From Lawsonibacter sp. (GTDB lineage Bacteria > Bacillota > Clostridia > Oscillospirales > Oscillospiraceae), in assembly GCA_020025455.1 (NCBI GenBank), contig JAHHSC010000013.1, positions 1 to 21,003 of the forward strand: a stretch of 21,003 nucleotides of DNA, read 5' to 3'. The notes beneath the pieces were generated by a model. It worked only from the letters and a program-made list of their open reading frames with translations. It did not search any database and was not told the DNA's origin. Position numbers and translations under genes: made by a program. The stretch's first letter is position 1; the number at the start of each line of letters is the position of its first letter. Of this stretch, positions 14,209 through 21,003 are shown in pieces.

Positions 14209-16530
14209 ATGCAGCCAACCATGTGCAGCCGCTGCGGTAAGAACGTGGCGGTCATCTATATCACGAAGCTGGAAAACGGCACCACCAAAAACGAGGGACT
14301 TTGTCTCAGGTGTGCCAAGGAGCTTGGCATCCAGCCCATTGACGACATGATGAAGAAGATGGGAATTTCCGATGAGGATCTGGATCGTCTCAACCATGAG
14401 ATGATGTCCGCGTTCGGAGGTGCCGAGGGTCTGGAAGGTCTGCTGAATTCCCAGCCCCCTGAGGACGAGGACAGCGACCTGGAGGACGATGACGGCCGCA
14501 CGGCCACGTTCCCCTTCCTGAATCAGCTTTTTGGAGGCGCTGCCCCCGCCCCTGCTGCCGATCATAACGGCGAAGAGGCTTCTCATCCCAATGGGAAGGA
14601 CCAGAAAACCAAACAGCCCAAGCGCAAATTTCTGAACAATTACTGTATCTGCCTGACCCAGAAGGCCAGGGACGGCAAGCTGGATCGGCTCATTGGCCGT
14701 GACCGGGAGCTGGCGCGTGTGATTCAGATTCTCAACCGTCGGCAGAAGAACAACCCCTGTCTCATCGGCGAGCCCGGCGTTGGCAAAACCGCCATTGCCG
14801 AGGGGCTGGCCCAGCGCATTGTCCAGGGCGACGTGCCTTATAAGCTTCTGGATAAGGAGGTCTACCTGCTGGATCTGACCTCTCTGGTGGCCGGCACCCA
14901 GTTCCGCGGCCAGTTTGAGAGCCGCATGAAAGGTCTCATTGAGGAAATCCGCAAGCTTGGCAATATTATTCTTGTCATTGACGAGGTCCACAGCATTGTG
15001 GGTGCCGGTGACGCGGAGGGGTCCATGAACGCCGCTAACATTCTGAAGCCCGCCCTCAGCCGGGGTGAGCTTCAGGTCATCGGTGCCACTACTCTGAACG
15101 AGTACCGCAAGCACATCGAAAAGGACACCGCTCTGGAGCGCCGCTTTCAGCCCGTTGTGGTGGATGAGCCCTCCATTGAGGACAGCGTAGCGATCATCGA
15201 AGGCATTGCCCCCTATTACGAGGCCTATCACCAGGTCACCATCCCGCCCCGGATGTGCCGTCTGGCTGTCACCATGAGTGAGCGGTATATTACCGACCGG
15301 TACCTGCCCGACAAGGCCATCGACCTGATTGACGAGGCGTGCTCCAATGTGAACCTCCACAACCCGGACTTGGCGCGTCTGGCCGAGCTGGACAAAGAGG
15401 CCGCCGACCTCAACAAGGAAAAAGAGGTCATGGTGGCCGCCGCCACCGACGAGGCATACCAGCGCCTTGCCGCCATCAAGAGCACCGAGCTGCGTCTGGA
15501 AGAGGAGCGCACCCAGCTGAAGGAGCATGGTCAGCCCACCCTCACCGAGGAGCACCTGGCCAACGTGATTGAGCTGTGGACCAACATCCCAGCCAGCCGT
15601 ATTCAGGAGCAGGAGTTCCAGCGTCTTTCCAAGCTGGAGGACCGCTTGAAGGGCCACATCATTGGTCAGGATCAGGCCGTGGCCGATGTGGCCGCCGCGA
15701 TCCGCCGCGGCCGTGTTGGCATCAGTCCAAAGCACAAGCCCGTGTCCTTTATTTTTGTCGGTTCCACCGGCGTAGGAAAAACGGAGCTGGTCAAGCAGCT
15801 GGCCGGGGACCTCTTCAACACTCCCGACGCCCTCATCCGTCTGGATATGTCTGAATTTATGGAGAAGCACGCGGTTTCCCGCCTCATCGGCTCCCCTCCC
15901 GGCTACGTGGGTTATGACGAGGCCGGTCAGCTCACCGAAAAGATTCGCCGAAAGCCCTACTCCGTGATCCTCTTTGACGAGATTGAAAAGGCCCATCCCG
16001 ATGTGCTGAACATCCTGCTCCAGATTCTGGATGACGGTCGGGTCACCGACTCCCACGGCCGCGTGGTGAACTTCGAAAATGCCGTCATTGTGATGACTTC
16101 CAACGCTGGCAGCGCAAGCCGTGCAAACTCCGTCGGCTTTGGCCGGACGACCGATGAACAGGGCAAGGAGCGGGCTTTGAAGGCCCTTCAGGAATTTCTG
16201 CGGCCTGAGTTCCTCAACCGTGTGGACGAGATCGTCTACTTTAATCAGCTCACGGAGGAGAACTTCAAGGGCATTGCAGTCCTTATGCTCAAGGAGCTCG
16301 TGGACACCCTCGCTGAGAAGGGCATCCACTTCGACTGGGACGACAGCCTGCTGGACTATCTGGTCAAGAAATCCTATTCCCCGGCCTACGGCGCCCGCAA
16401 CCTGCGTCGTGTCATCCAGAAGGAGCTGGAGGACGGCATTGCGCTCCGACTGATCGAGGGCTATGAACACCCCATCTGCCAACTGCATGCCTCCGCCGCA
16501 GAGGATAAGATTCAGCTGTTGGCTATGTAA
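14209..16530 (+). CDS. clpE: ClpE-like Hsp100 ATPase with N-terminal zinc finger
   Basis: A AAA+ unfoldase expected to feed substrates to ClpP. The 773 residues start with a treble-clef-like zinc finger, C6-x2-C9 and C32-x2-C35, as in ClpE and McsA, and not with the tandem Clp_N repeats of ClpC. An acidic, low-complexity linker (about 70-140) follows. AAA1 has Walker A GEPGVGKT (187-194) and Walker B LVIDEVHSIVGAG. A short charged middle domain (about 385-440) resembles the UVR-type coiled coil. AAA2 has GSTGVGKT (518-525), Walker B ILFDEIEKAH and the FLNRVDEIV sensor region. NSVGFGR is in the place of the ClpP-docking loop. The ATG at 14209 follows AAAGGAG, and a terminator ends the gene. 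The symbol reflects the zinc-finger architecture; ClpC-like is the alternative name. Confidence 0.88.
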   Translation: MQPTMCSRCGKNVAVIYITKLENGTTKNEGLCLRCAKELGIQPIDDMMKKMGISDEDLDRLNHEMMSAFGGAEGLEGLLNSQPPEDEDSDLEDDDGRTATFPFLNQLFGGAAPAPAADHNGEEASHPNGKDQKTKQPKRKFLNNYCICLTQKARDGKLDRLIGRDRELARVIQILNRRQKNNPCLIGEPGVGKTAIAEGLAQRIVQGDVPYKLLDKEVYLLDLTSLVAGTQFRGQFESRMKGLIEEIRKLGNIILVIDEVHSIVGAGDAEGSMNAANILKPALSRGELQVIGATTLNEYRKHIEKDTALERRFQPVVVDEPSIEDSVAIIEGIAPYYEAYHQVTIPPRMCRLAVTMSERYITDRYLPDKAIDLIDEACSNVNLHNPDLARLAELDKEAADLNKEKEVMVAAATDEAYQRLAAIKSTELRLEEERTQLKEHGQPTLTEEHLANVIELWTNIPASRIQEQEFQRLSKLEDRLKGHIIGQDQAVADVAAAIRRGRVGISPKHKPVSFIFVGSTGVGKTELVKQLAGDLFNTPDALIRLDMSEFMEKHAVSRLIGSPPGYVGYDEAGQLTEKIRRKPYSVILFDEIEKAHPDVLNILLQILDDGRVTDSHGRVVNFENAVIVMTSNAGSASRANSVGFGRTTDEQGKERALKALQEFLRPEFLNRVDEIVYFNQLTEENFKGIAVLMLKELVDTLAEKGIHFDWDDSLLDYLVKKSYSPAYGARNLRRVIQKELEDGIALRLIEGYEHPICQLHASAAEDKIQLLAM

Positions 16531-16539
16531 GCACAAAAT

Positions 16540-16580
16540 AAGCGACGCACAGGTTCCAAGGCCCGGCGTCGCTTGTTTTA
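16540..16580 (+). terminator. Intrinsic terminator after the clpE-like gene
   Basis: AAGCGACGC (16540-16548) pairs with GCGTCGCTT (16566-16574), and the stem can extend through a U-G wobble into AAAA/TTTT, giving up to 14 bp. The loop is 17 bases and TGTTTTA closes the element. It begins 9 bases after the stop codon. Confidence 0.75.
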
Positions 16581-16616
16581 CGTCTCTCCCCCCGACATAT
16601 ACAAAAGGAGGTCCCT

Positions 16617-17786
16617 ATGGAATTATCCCGATCGACCATGAAAAAGCTCTTCCTGCTCATTGGATTTGGTGCGCTGGCCTTTACCGCCCCGCAGTGGCTT
16701 AGCAAAGGTCTTTCCCTGATTGGCTTTCTGGGCCGTATCCTTTCCCCCTTCATTATGGGCGCTGCTATGGCTTTTGTGTTGAATGTGCCGATGCGTTTCA
16801 TTGAACGGAATCTGCTCAGTCCCCTTTGGGATCACAGGAAGAAAAAGGCTCCTAAGAGCCTGATCCGTGCCCTGAGCCTGGTCCTCACCTTTCTGTTCGT
16901 GCTTGTAATCGTGCTGCTGCTGGCTCTTGTGGTCGTGCCCCAGCTGGCTGTCACCATCTCCGGTCTGGGTGTTACCATTCAAACTGCCGTCACTCGGTTT
17001 CTCTCCTGGGCGGAGGAACAGTTTGCCAACACGCCCCAGATTGTGGATCTATTGGAATCTCTGTCCGTCACCTGGCAGGACATTGACTGGCACGGTGTTT
17101 TGACCTCGGTGGTGAACTTTCTGAAAAACGGCGCAGGCAATGTCCTCACCTCCACCATCAGCGCCGCTAAGGGCGTGGTAAGCACGCTGACCAACTTTGT
17201 CATCTCCCTGGTGTTCTCCATCTATGTTCTGCTCCAGAAGGAAAAGCTGGGGCTGCAGTTCCGCAAGGCCACTTATGCGCTCCTCCCCAAGAAGGCCGCC
17301 GACTACGTCGTGCGGGTGTGTTCCATGAGCCACAAGGTATTCTCCAGCTTCATCACCGGCCAGTGTACCGAGGCCGTGATTCTGGGCTCCATGTTCTTTG
17401 TGGTTATGTCCCTGCTGCGTATGCCCTACGCTCTGCTGGTGGGCTGTGTCATTGCGGTGACGGCTCTCGTTCCCATTGTGGGCGCCTTCATCGGCTGCTT
17501 TGTGGGCGCCTTCCTCATTCTGATGGTGTCCCCAGTTCAGTGCCTGCTGTTCCTGGTCACCTTCTTTGTCCTACAGCAAGTGGAGGGCAACCTCATCTAC
17601 CCCCACGTGGTTGGCTCCTCGGTAGGGCTCCCTTCCATCTGGGTGCTGGCCGCTGTCACCCTGGGCGGCAGTCTCATGGGCGTGTCTGGTATGCTGTTGT
17701 TCATTCCTCTGCTTTCCGTGCTCTACGCCCTGTTCCGGGAGTTTGTCTATGATCGGCTTCGGAAGAAAAATTTGGTCATCCGCTGA
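16617..17786 (+). CDS. AI-2E family transporter-like membrane protein
   Basis: A 389-residue polytopic protein of the AI-2E family (PF01594 type), a group that includes TqsA (autoinducer-2 export) and Na+/H+ antiporters; the substrate here is unknown. Hydrophobic segments lie near 10-55 (two), 85-110, 190-207, 252-300 (two), 305-320 and 342-372. Family motifs are PIVGAFIG (286-293), QVEGNLIYPHVVGSSVGL (321-338) and the Gly-rich GGSLMGVSGMLLFIP (350-364). A long soluble segment (about 112-188) separates the first and later membrane blocks, as is usual. The ATG at 16617 follows a very strong AAAGGAGGT (16604-16612). Terminators sit on both sides, but I find no clear promoter in the 86-bp gap, so it may depend partly on read-through. 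Confidence 0.9.
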   Translation: MELSRSTMKKLFLLIGFGALAFTAPQWLSKGLSLIGFLGRILSPFIMGAAMAFVLNVPMRFIERNLLSPLWDHRKKKAPKSLIRALSLVLTFLFVLVIVLLLALVVVPQLAVTISGLGVTIQTAVTRFLSWAEEQFANTPQIVDLLESLSVTWQDIDWHGVLTSVVNFLKNGAGNVLTSTISAAKGVVSTLTNFVISLVFSIYVLLQKEKLGLQFRKATYALLPKKAADYVVRVCSMSHKVFSSFITGQCTEAVILGSMFFVVMSLLRMPYALLVGCVIAVTALVPIVGAFIGCFVGAFLILMVSPVQCLLFLVTFFVLQQVEGNLIYPHVVGSSVGLPSIWVLAAVTLGGSLMGVSGMLLFIPLLSVLYALFREFVYDRLRKKNLVIR

Positions 17787-17791
17787 GACAT

Positions 17792-17832
17792 AAAAAATCA
17801 CCGTCTGTCGCTGCGACAGGCGGTGATTTTTT
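17792..17832. terminator. Bidirectional intrinsic terminator
   Basis: A 19-bp stem with one G-T wobble: 17792-17810 (AAAAAATCACCG, T, CTGTCG) pairs with 17814-17832 around a CTG loop. It has A6 on one side and T6 on the other, so it works in both directions. It ends the AI-2E gene (stop at 17786) and, on the minus strand, starts one base after the M23 peptidase stop codon. Confidence 0.93.
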
Positions 17833-17833
17833 A

Positions 17834-19072
17834 TCAGTGCTTCAGGACGACCTTCTGGCCGCCGCTTCTCACATACAGGGTCTTGCTCTTGAAGTAGTCG
17901 ATTGGATCACGGCGGCTGCCGTTGACTCGAATCTCAAAGTGCAGGTGGTTGCCGGTGGAACGGCCGGTCGTACCAACTTTTCCGATGACCTGCCCCTGCT
18001 TCACAGTCTGCCCCTTCTTTGCCAGACGACTGCTCATGTGGGCGTACAGGGTGCTGGTGCCGTCCGAGTGGGACACCACAACGTAGTTACCATAGCCGCC
18101 TTTCATATAGGTGGAGGTGGTCACCACGCCGCTCTTGGAGGCCAGAATAGGCGTTCCGCCGGGGGCCGGAATATCAATACCGGTGTGGTTGTGCGGCTTA
18201 TGTGTAATGGGGTGGATACGTCCGCCGTAGAGGGAGGTGAGTGTATCGTAGCCATTCAGAGGCCACAGGAAACCGGACTCACTGGGCACGTTCTGGATCT
18301 GCTGGGCCATCTCTTTTTCCATGCGCTTGATCTCCGCGTCCACCGCATTGGCGGCCTTACGGAGTGCCGCCTCTTGGGCCTCCAATTCGCCCTCCTGCGC
18401 GCTGATCTCTTTGATCAGGCTGTCCACCTCGCTCTGCCGGGTGCTCAGCTCCTGCTTTGCCGCCACCTGTTCCTGACGGGCGGTCTCCCGCTCGGTCTTT
18501 AGGTTCTCCAGCTCCGCCTTCTCCCCCTCGATCTTGTTCCGGGTTGCAATCAGGTCGTTCATGACGGCGTTGTCGTAGTCCACAATTTCCTGCACCATCA
18601 TGAAGTTATCCAGCAGATCCGAGAAGGTGTCCGAGGAAAACAGGATCGACCAGTAAGACGTCTGACCGTCCTCCTCCATCGCCCGCACGCGAGCGCAGAA
18701 CAGGCGGTACTGCTCGGCCTCCTTGGCCTGGGTATCGGCAATATCCTGGGACTTCTCCCCGATCAGCAGGCTGTAGCCTGCAATCTGTCCATCAATATTG
18801 TCGATCTCGTCCTGGATCACACCCATCTGCTGCTCAATCACGCTTTTCTTGTTCTGGGCCTCGTTCTTGTCAGCCTTGATGGCCTTGAGCTGATTTTTCA
18901 AGTCTTTCTTCTGCTGAGCCAGGGAGGCGGCGTTCTCCTTCAGCTTGTTGATTTCCGACTGTGTAACCTTTTTGGCCGACACGTCAGTCACCGCCGCAGG
19001 CTGAACCAGTGGAATGATCAGGGCTGCGGTCATGACCAGCAGCACGATCTTGCGGGCAAAGTTGTGTTTCAT
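17834..19072 (-). CDS. Secreted coiled-coil M23 peptidase (EnvC/PcsB type)
   Basis: A 412-residue exported cell-wall hydrolase or hydrolase activator. A basic start and hydrophobic core (MKHNFARKIVLLVMTAALII) form a signal peptide, with likely cleavage near residues 26-33. Residues 35-125 and 165-262 form long coiled coils separated by a region around SYWSILFSSDTFSDLLD (139-155) typical of PcsB-like proteins. The LytM/M23 domain (about 268-395) keeps all four metal or catalytic residues: H296 and D300 in HTGID, H345 in YAHM, and H376/H378 in NHLHFE. It should therefore be an active zinc endopeptidase, unlike degenerate EnvC. The ATG at 19072 has GAGAGGTAATAAA upstream. It is the last gene of the ftsE-ftsX cluster, and FtsEX is the known gatekeeper of such proteins. 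Confidence 0.93.
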   Translation of the reverse strand: MKHNFARKIVLLVMTAALIIPLVQPAAVTDVSAKKVTQSEINKLKENAASLAQQKKDLKNQLKAIKADKNEAQNKKSVIEQQMGVIQDEIDNIDGQIAGYSLLIGEKSQDIADTQAKEAEQYRLFCARVRAMEEDGQTSYWSILFSSDTFSDLLDNFMMVQEIVDYDNAVMNDLIATRNKIEGEKAELENLKTERETARQEQVAAKQELSTRQSEVDSLIKEISAQEGELEAQEAALRKAANAVDAEIKRMEKEMAQQIQNVPSESGFLWPLNGYDTLTSLYGGRIHPITHKPHNHTGIDIPAPGGTPILASKSGVVTTSTYMKGGYGNYVVVSHSDGTSTLYAHMSSRLAKKGQTVKQGQVIGKVGTTGRSTGNHLHFEIRVNGSRRDPIDYFKSKTLYVRSGGQKVVLKH

Positions 19073-19099
19073 TTTATTACCTCTCTATGCTGTCGAAAC

Positions 19100-19201
19100 T
19101 CACTTCACGAAAATGTTCGCAACAATGGGCAGGAGCATAAGCACAGCCATCAGTCCGGCCATGACGGCCATGAAAGTTTTCTGTCTCTTCTGCTTTTTCA
19201 T
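19100..19201 (-). CDS. 33-residue membrane microprotein between ftsX and the M23 gene
   Basis: A short frame on the minus strand, ATG at 19201 and TGA at 19100-19102. The product begins with the strongly basic MKKQKRQK, has one hydrophobic span from about residue 10 to 31 (FMAVMAGLMAVLMLLPIV, then ANIF) and ends VK. This is a single-pass microprotein with a positive-inside N-terminus. GGAAAGG lies about 10 bases before the ATG. The gene starts 23 bp after the ftsX stop and ends 27 bp before the M23 peptidase start, so it is co-transcribed with both. I do not recognise the family; it resembles in form other 30-60 residue membrane proteins of Firmicutes. A role as an FtsEX or hydrolase partner is inference from position. 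It could instead be a leader peptide coupling translation. Confidence 0.68.
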   Translation of the reverse strand: MKKQKRQKTFMAVMAGLMAVLMLLPIVANIFVK

Positions 19202-19224
19202 CGGTTCACGACCTTTCCTATCCA

Positions 19225-20118
19225 TCAGACCTGCAGGAACTTGCGGATGGCCAGCAGAGATCCACCCACACCGATCAGGGCGCCGGTGGCGCAGAACACA
19301 GGCAGGATCTTACCGATCAAAGACTTGAAGCTGAGGATTGTAACGATGCTCAGGCCGTTGTCCTGGATGACCAGTTTGCTGACCAGCTGATAAATTCCCC
19401 ACTGGGCAAAAAATGCCAGCAGCGCGCCGGTAAGGCCCAGCAGCAGACCCTCCACAACGAACGGCCAGCGGATAAACCCGTTGGTCGCACCGCACATTTT
19501 CATAATGGCGATCTCCTCCCGGCGGTAGAAGGTAGCCAGCTTGATGGTATTGGCAATGATGAACAGGGACACGATGACCAGCATCATGACCAGCACCACG
19601 GCCACACCGGTAGCAATGTTGCGGATCAGCACAAAGCCCTGCGCCACTTCCATGGCCGCCTGAACCTTGACCACACCGGCGACCTGTTCCACCGCCGCCA
19701 CCGTTTTCCCCAGATCCTCGATATTGTGGACATGGATGCGGTAGCGGTCGCGGAGCACCGTATCGGGCAGGTCCATATTCAGCAGCTCGTTGCTCTCACG
19801 GCCCTCCAGAAACTGCACCTTGGCCTCATGGCGGGTCACAAAGGTGACCTGGGATACATTGGGGACGGCCTCCAGAGCGGGCTGCACCGCTCTGGCCTGC
19901 TCCTCGGTGTAGCTATCGTCGATGTAAGCTAAAAACTCGTTTTCGGCCTCCAGATCGCCAAGCGTGTGATCCATATTCAAGGCCACCAGGGAAAAGGAGC
20001 CCATGATGAGCAGACAGGCCACGATCATACACACAGCGGCAAAGGACATGAAGCCGTGCGTAAAAATGGAGTGGAACCCCTCGCTCAGATAATATCCTGC
20101 GTCAAACTTTCTCGTCAT
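19225..20118 (-). CDS. ftsX: Cell-division ABC transporter-like permease FtsX
   Basis: Membrane partner of FtsE; with ATP hydrolysis it transmits a conformational change to a cell-wall hydrolase outside. The 297-residue protein has the FtsX layout: cytoplasmic N-terminus, TM1 (about 24-48), a large extracellular domain (about 50-160) with the FLAYIDDSYTEEQ and VTFVTRHEA stretches, then TM2 (166-190), TM3 (219-241) and TM4 (271-292). The YRREEIAIMKMCGATNGFIR loop (198-217) is the signature that contacts FtsE. The frame is open to 20313, but the upstream part lies within ftsE and is not FtsX-like; ATG at 20118 has AGGTGGG upstream and gives the normal N-terminus. It overlaps the ftsE 3' end by 17 bp, implying coupled translation. 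Confidence 0.96.
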   Translation of the reverse strand: MTRKFDAGYYLSEGFHSIFTHGFMSFAAVCMIVACLLIMGSFSLVALNMDHTLGDLEAENEFLAYIDDSYTEEQARAVQPALEAVPNVSQVTFVTRHEAKVQFLEGRESNELLNMDLPDTVLRDRYRIHVHNIEDLGKTVAAVEQVAGVVKVQAAMEVAQGFVLIRNIATGVAVVLVMMLVIVSLFIIANTIKLATFYRREEIAIMKMCGATNGFIRWPFVVEGLLLGLTGALLAFFAQWGIYQLVSKLVIQDNGLSIVTILSFKSLIGKILPVFCATGALIGVGGSLLAIRKFLQV

Positions 20119-20791
20119 TGTAGTACCCACCTGTTTCGTCGCTAATGATCTGACCCTCTTCGATGGCCACAACACGCTTGGTAAAGCGGTTGACCAGTGC
20201 CTTCTCGTGGGTAACCACCAGAACGGTGGTTCCAAGCTCGTTGATACGTTCCAGCAGCACCATGATCTCAAGGGAGCGCTGGGGGTCCAGGTTGCCCGTG
20301 GGCTCGTCCGCAATGATCATGCTGGGGTTGTTGACCAGGGCGCGGGCGATGGCCACACGCTGCTGCTCGCCGCCGGAGAGCTGGCCAGGGAAGCGGTCCC
20401 CCTTCTTCTCCAGACCCACCAGCTCCAGCACATAGGGGATACGCCGACGCACCTCGCGGGGAGAAGCGCCAATGGCCCGCATTGCAAAGGACAGGTTTTC
20501 GTAAACCGTTTTTTTCTCGATAAGCCGAAAATCCTGAAAAATAATGCCCAGGGTCCGCCGCATATAGGGGACCTGCCTTGGGGTGATGTTGTTCAGATTA
20601 TAGCCGTTTACCATCAAGCGGCCCTCAGTTGGGGCAATTTCCGCCGTGATGAGCTTAATAACCGTGGACTTTCCCGATCCAGAGGGGCCAACCAGAAAGA
20701 CAAACTCACCGTCATCAATCCGCATATTGATGCCCCGCAGGGCCTTGGTCCCGTTGTCATATTCTTTATATACATCTATGAGCCGTATCAT
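20102..20791 (-). CDS. ftsE: Cell-division ATP-binding protein FtsE
   Basis: ABC-type ATPase that forms a complex with FtsX at the division site or lateral wall to drive peptidoglycan hydrolase activity. The 229 residues match the family and show Walker A GPSGSGKST (35-43), Q-loop IIFQDFRLI (Q86), signature LSGGEQQRV (138-146), Walker B MIIADEP with E163, GNLDP and switch histidine H195 in VVTHEKALV. The opening MIRLIDVYKEYDNGTKALRG is typical of FtsE. The ATG at 20791 follows GGAGG at good spacing. It is the first gene of the ftsE-ftsX-microprotein-M23 cluster and has its own promoter near 20857-20885. Confidence 0.97.
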   Translation of the reverse strand: MIRLIDVYKEYDNGTKALRGINMRIDDGEFVFLVGPSGSGKSTVIKLITAEIAPTEGRLMVNGYNLNNITPRQVPYMRRTLGIIFQDFRLIEKKTVYENLSFAMRAIGASPREVRRRIPYVLELVGLEKKGDRFPGQLSGGEQQRVAIARALVNNPSMIIADEPTGNLDPQRSLEIMVLLERINELGTTVLVVTHEKALVNRFTKRVVAIEEGQIISDETGGYYNDEKV

Positions 20792-20833
20792 GTATGCCTC
20801 CGCCCAGTCTTTTATGTCTAAAAATCGTCCGCT

Positions 20834-20848
20834 CGCGGCAATGCCGCG
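20834..20848 (-). other. GC-rich hairpin at the predicted 5' end of the ftsE mRNA
   Basis: CGCGGC (20834-20839) and GCCGCG (20843-20848) form a 6-bp GC-only stem with a three-base loop. With the promoter at 20857-20885, transcription should start near 20850, so the stem would lie at the very 5' end of the leader, about 43 bases before the ftsE ATG. Such stems can shield mRNA from 5'-end decay; that role is inference. Confidence 0.4.
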
Positions 20849-20856
20849 TATAATTT

Positions 20857-20885
20857 AGTCTAGCACAATTTTATTGTTATGTAAA
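20857..20885 (-). promoter_or_regulatory. Promoter of the ftsE-ftsX-M23 cluster
   Basis: On the minus strand TTTACA (complement of 20880-20885) is 17 bases from TAGACT (complement of 20857-20862), with TGC just before the -10 as an extension. The upstream stretch 20886-21003 is AT-rich and holds no gene; a second, weaker TTGACT occurs there (complement of about 20947-20952). Confidence 0.62.
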
Positions 20886-21003
20886 TGAGAAATTCCCCTT
20901 TTTTGCCGCTCTTTACGTCATCTTTACAAGGAAAATTCCGGAAAAAGTCAACTGTAATTCAGGTTTCAGCGATTTCTTCTCTTAGCAAACGACATTCATT
21001 CTG

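Noticed and set aside
14179..16536. 785-residue open frame on the minus strand opposite the clpE-like gene
   Set aside because: It is a mirror of the strongly codon-biased clpE frame, has His/Gly/Leu/Val-rich low-complexity composition, no ribosome binding site and no recognisable motif.
20119..20313. 65-residue upstream extension of ftsX
   Set aside because: It lies inside ftsE in another frame, is Trp/Arg/Ser-rich and unlike FtsX; ATG at 20118 has a ribosome binding site and gives the expected N-terminus.

Overview
The window is a compact chromosomal segment of housekeeping genes. The organism is most likely a Gram-positive, moderately GC-rich member of the Clostridia, plausibly Oscillospiraceae; this is inferred from gene content and style, not from a marker gene. 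Pointers are the ECF transporter module, a zinc-finger ClpE-type Hsp100, an FtsEX plus coiled-coil M23 hydrolase cluster, a DUF5711-like beta-propeller beside CvpA, strong GGAGG-type ribosome binding sites and sigma-A-like promoters. I see no mobile element, CRISPR array, tRNA, rRNA or phage gene.

Region 1 (1-5424, minus strand) is a glycolytic cluster reading trmL, pgk, tpiA, gpmI, eno, with eno cut by the window edge. A good promoter (TTGAAA, 17 bp, TACAAT) lies just upstream of trmL, so the tRNA wobble methyltransferase gene is the apparent first gene of the lower-glycolysis operon. No gapA or cggR is present at this locus.

Region 2 (5359-7945) is a divergent intergenic region, then cinA on the plus strand and a converging DivIVA-like coiled-coil gene on the minus strand, with a strong hairpin terminator between them. 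A second divergent region (7736-7945) carries one well-formed promoter in each direction.

Region 3 (7880-14077, plus strand) is a tight run: a class I SAM methyltransferase, ecfA1, ecfA2, ecfT, truA, a membrane-anchored beta-propeller-like protein and a CvpA family protein. The ECF genes form an energising module without a substrate-binding S component, so they probably serve S components encoded elsewhere.

Region 4 (14078-17832, plus strand) holds a ClpE-like unfoldase with its own 5' leader and terminator, then an AI-2E family membrane protein. A 19-bp hairpin with A and T flanks ends this gene and, on the other strand, the next cluster.

Region 5 (17834-20885, minus strand) is ftsE, ftsX, a previously uncalled 33-residue membrane microprotein gene (19100-19201) and a secreted coiled-coil M23 peptidase of the EnvC/PcsB type. 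The ABC-like FtsEX complex is expected to gate the cell-wall hydrolase during division. The microprotein gene sits exactly between the two partners and is the most interesting unexplained item in the window.
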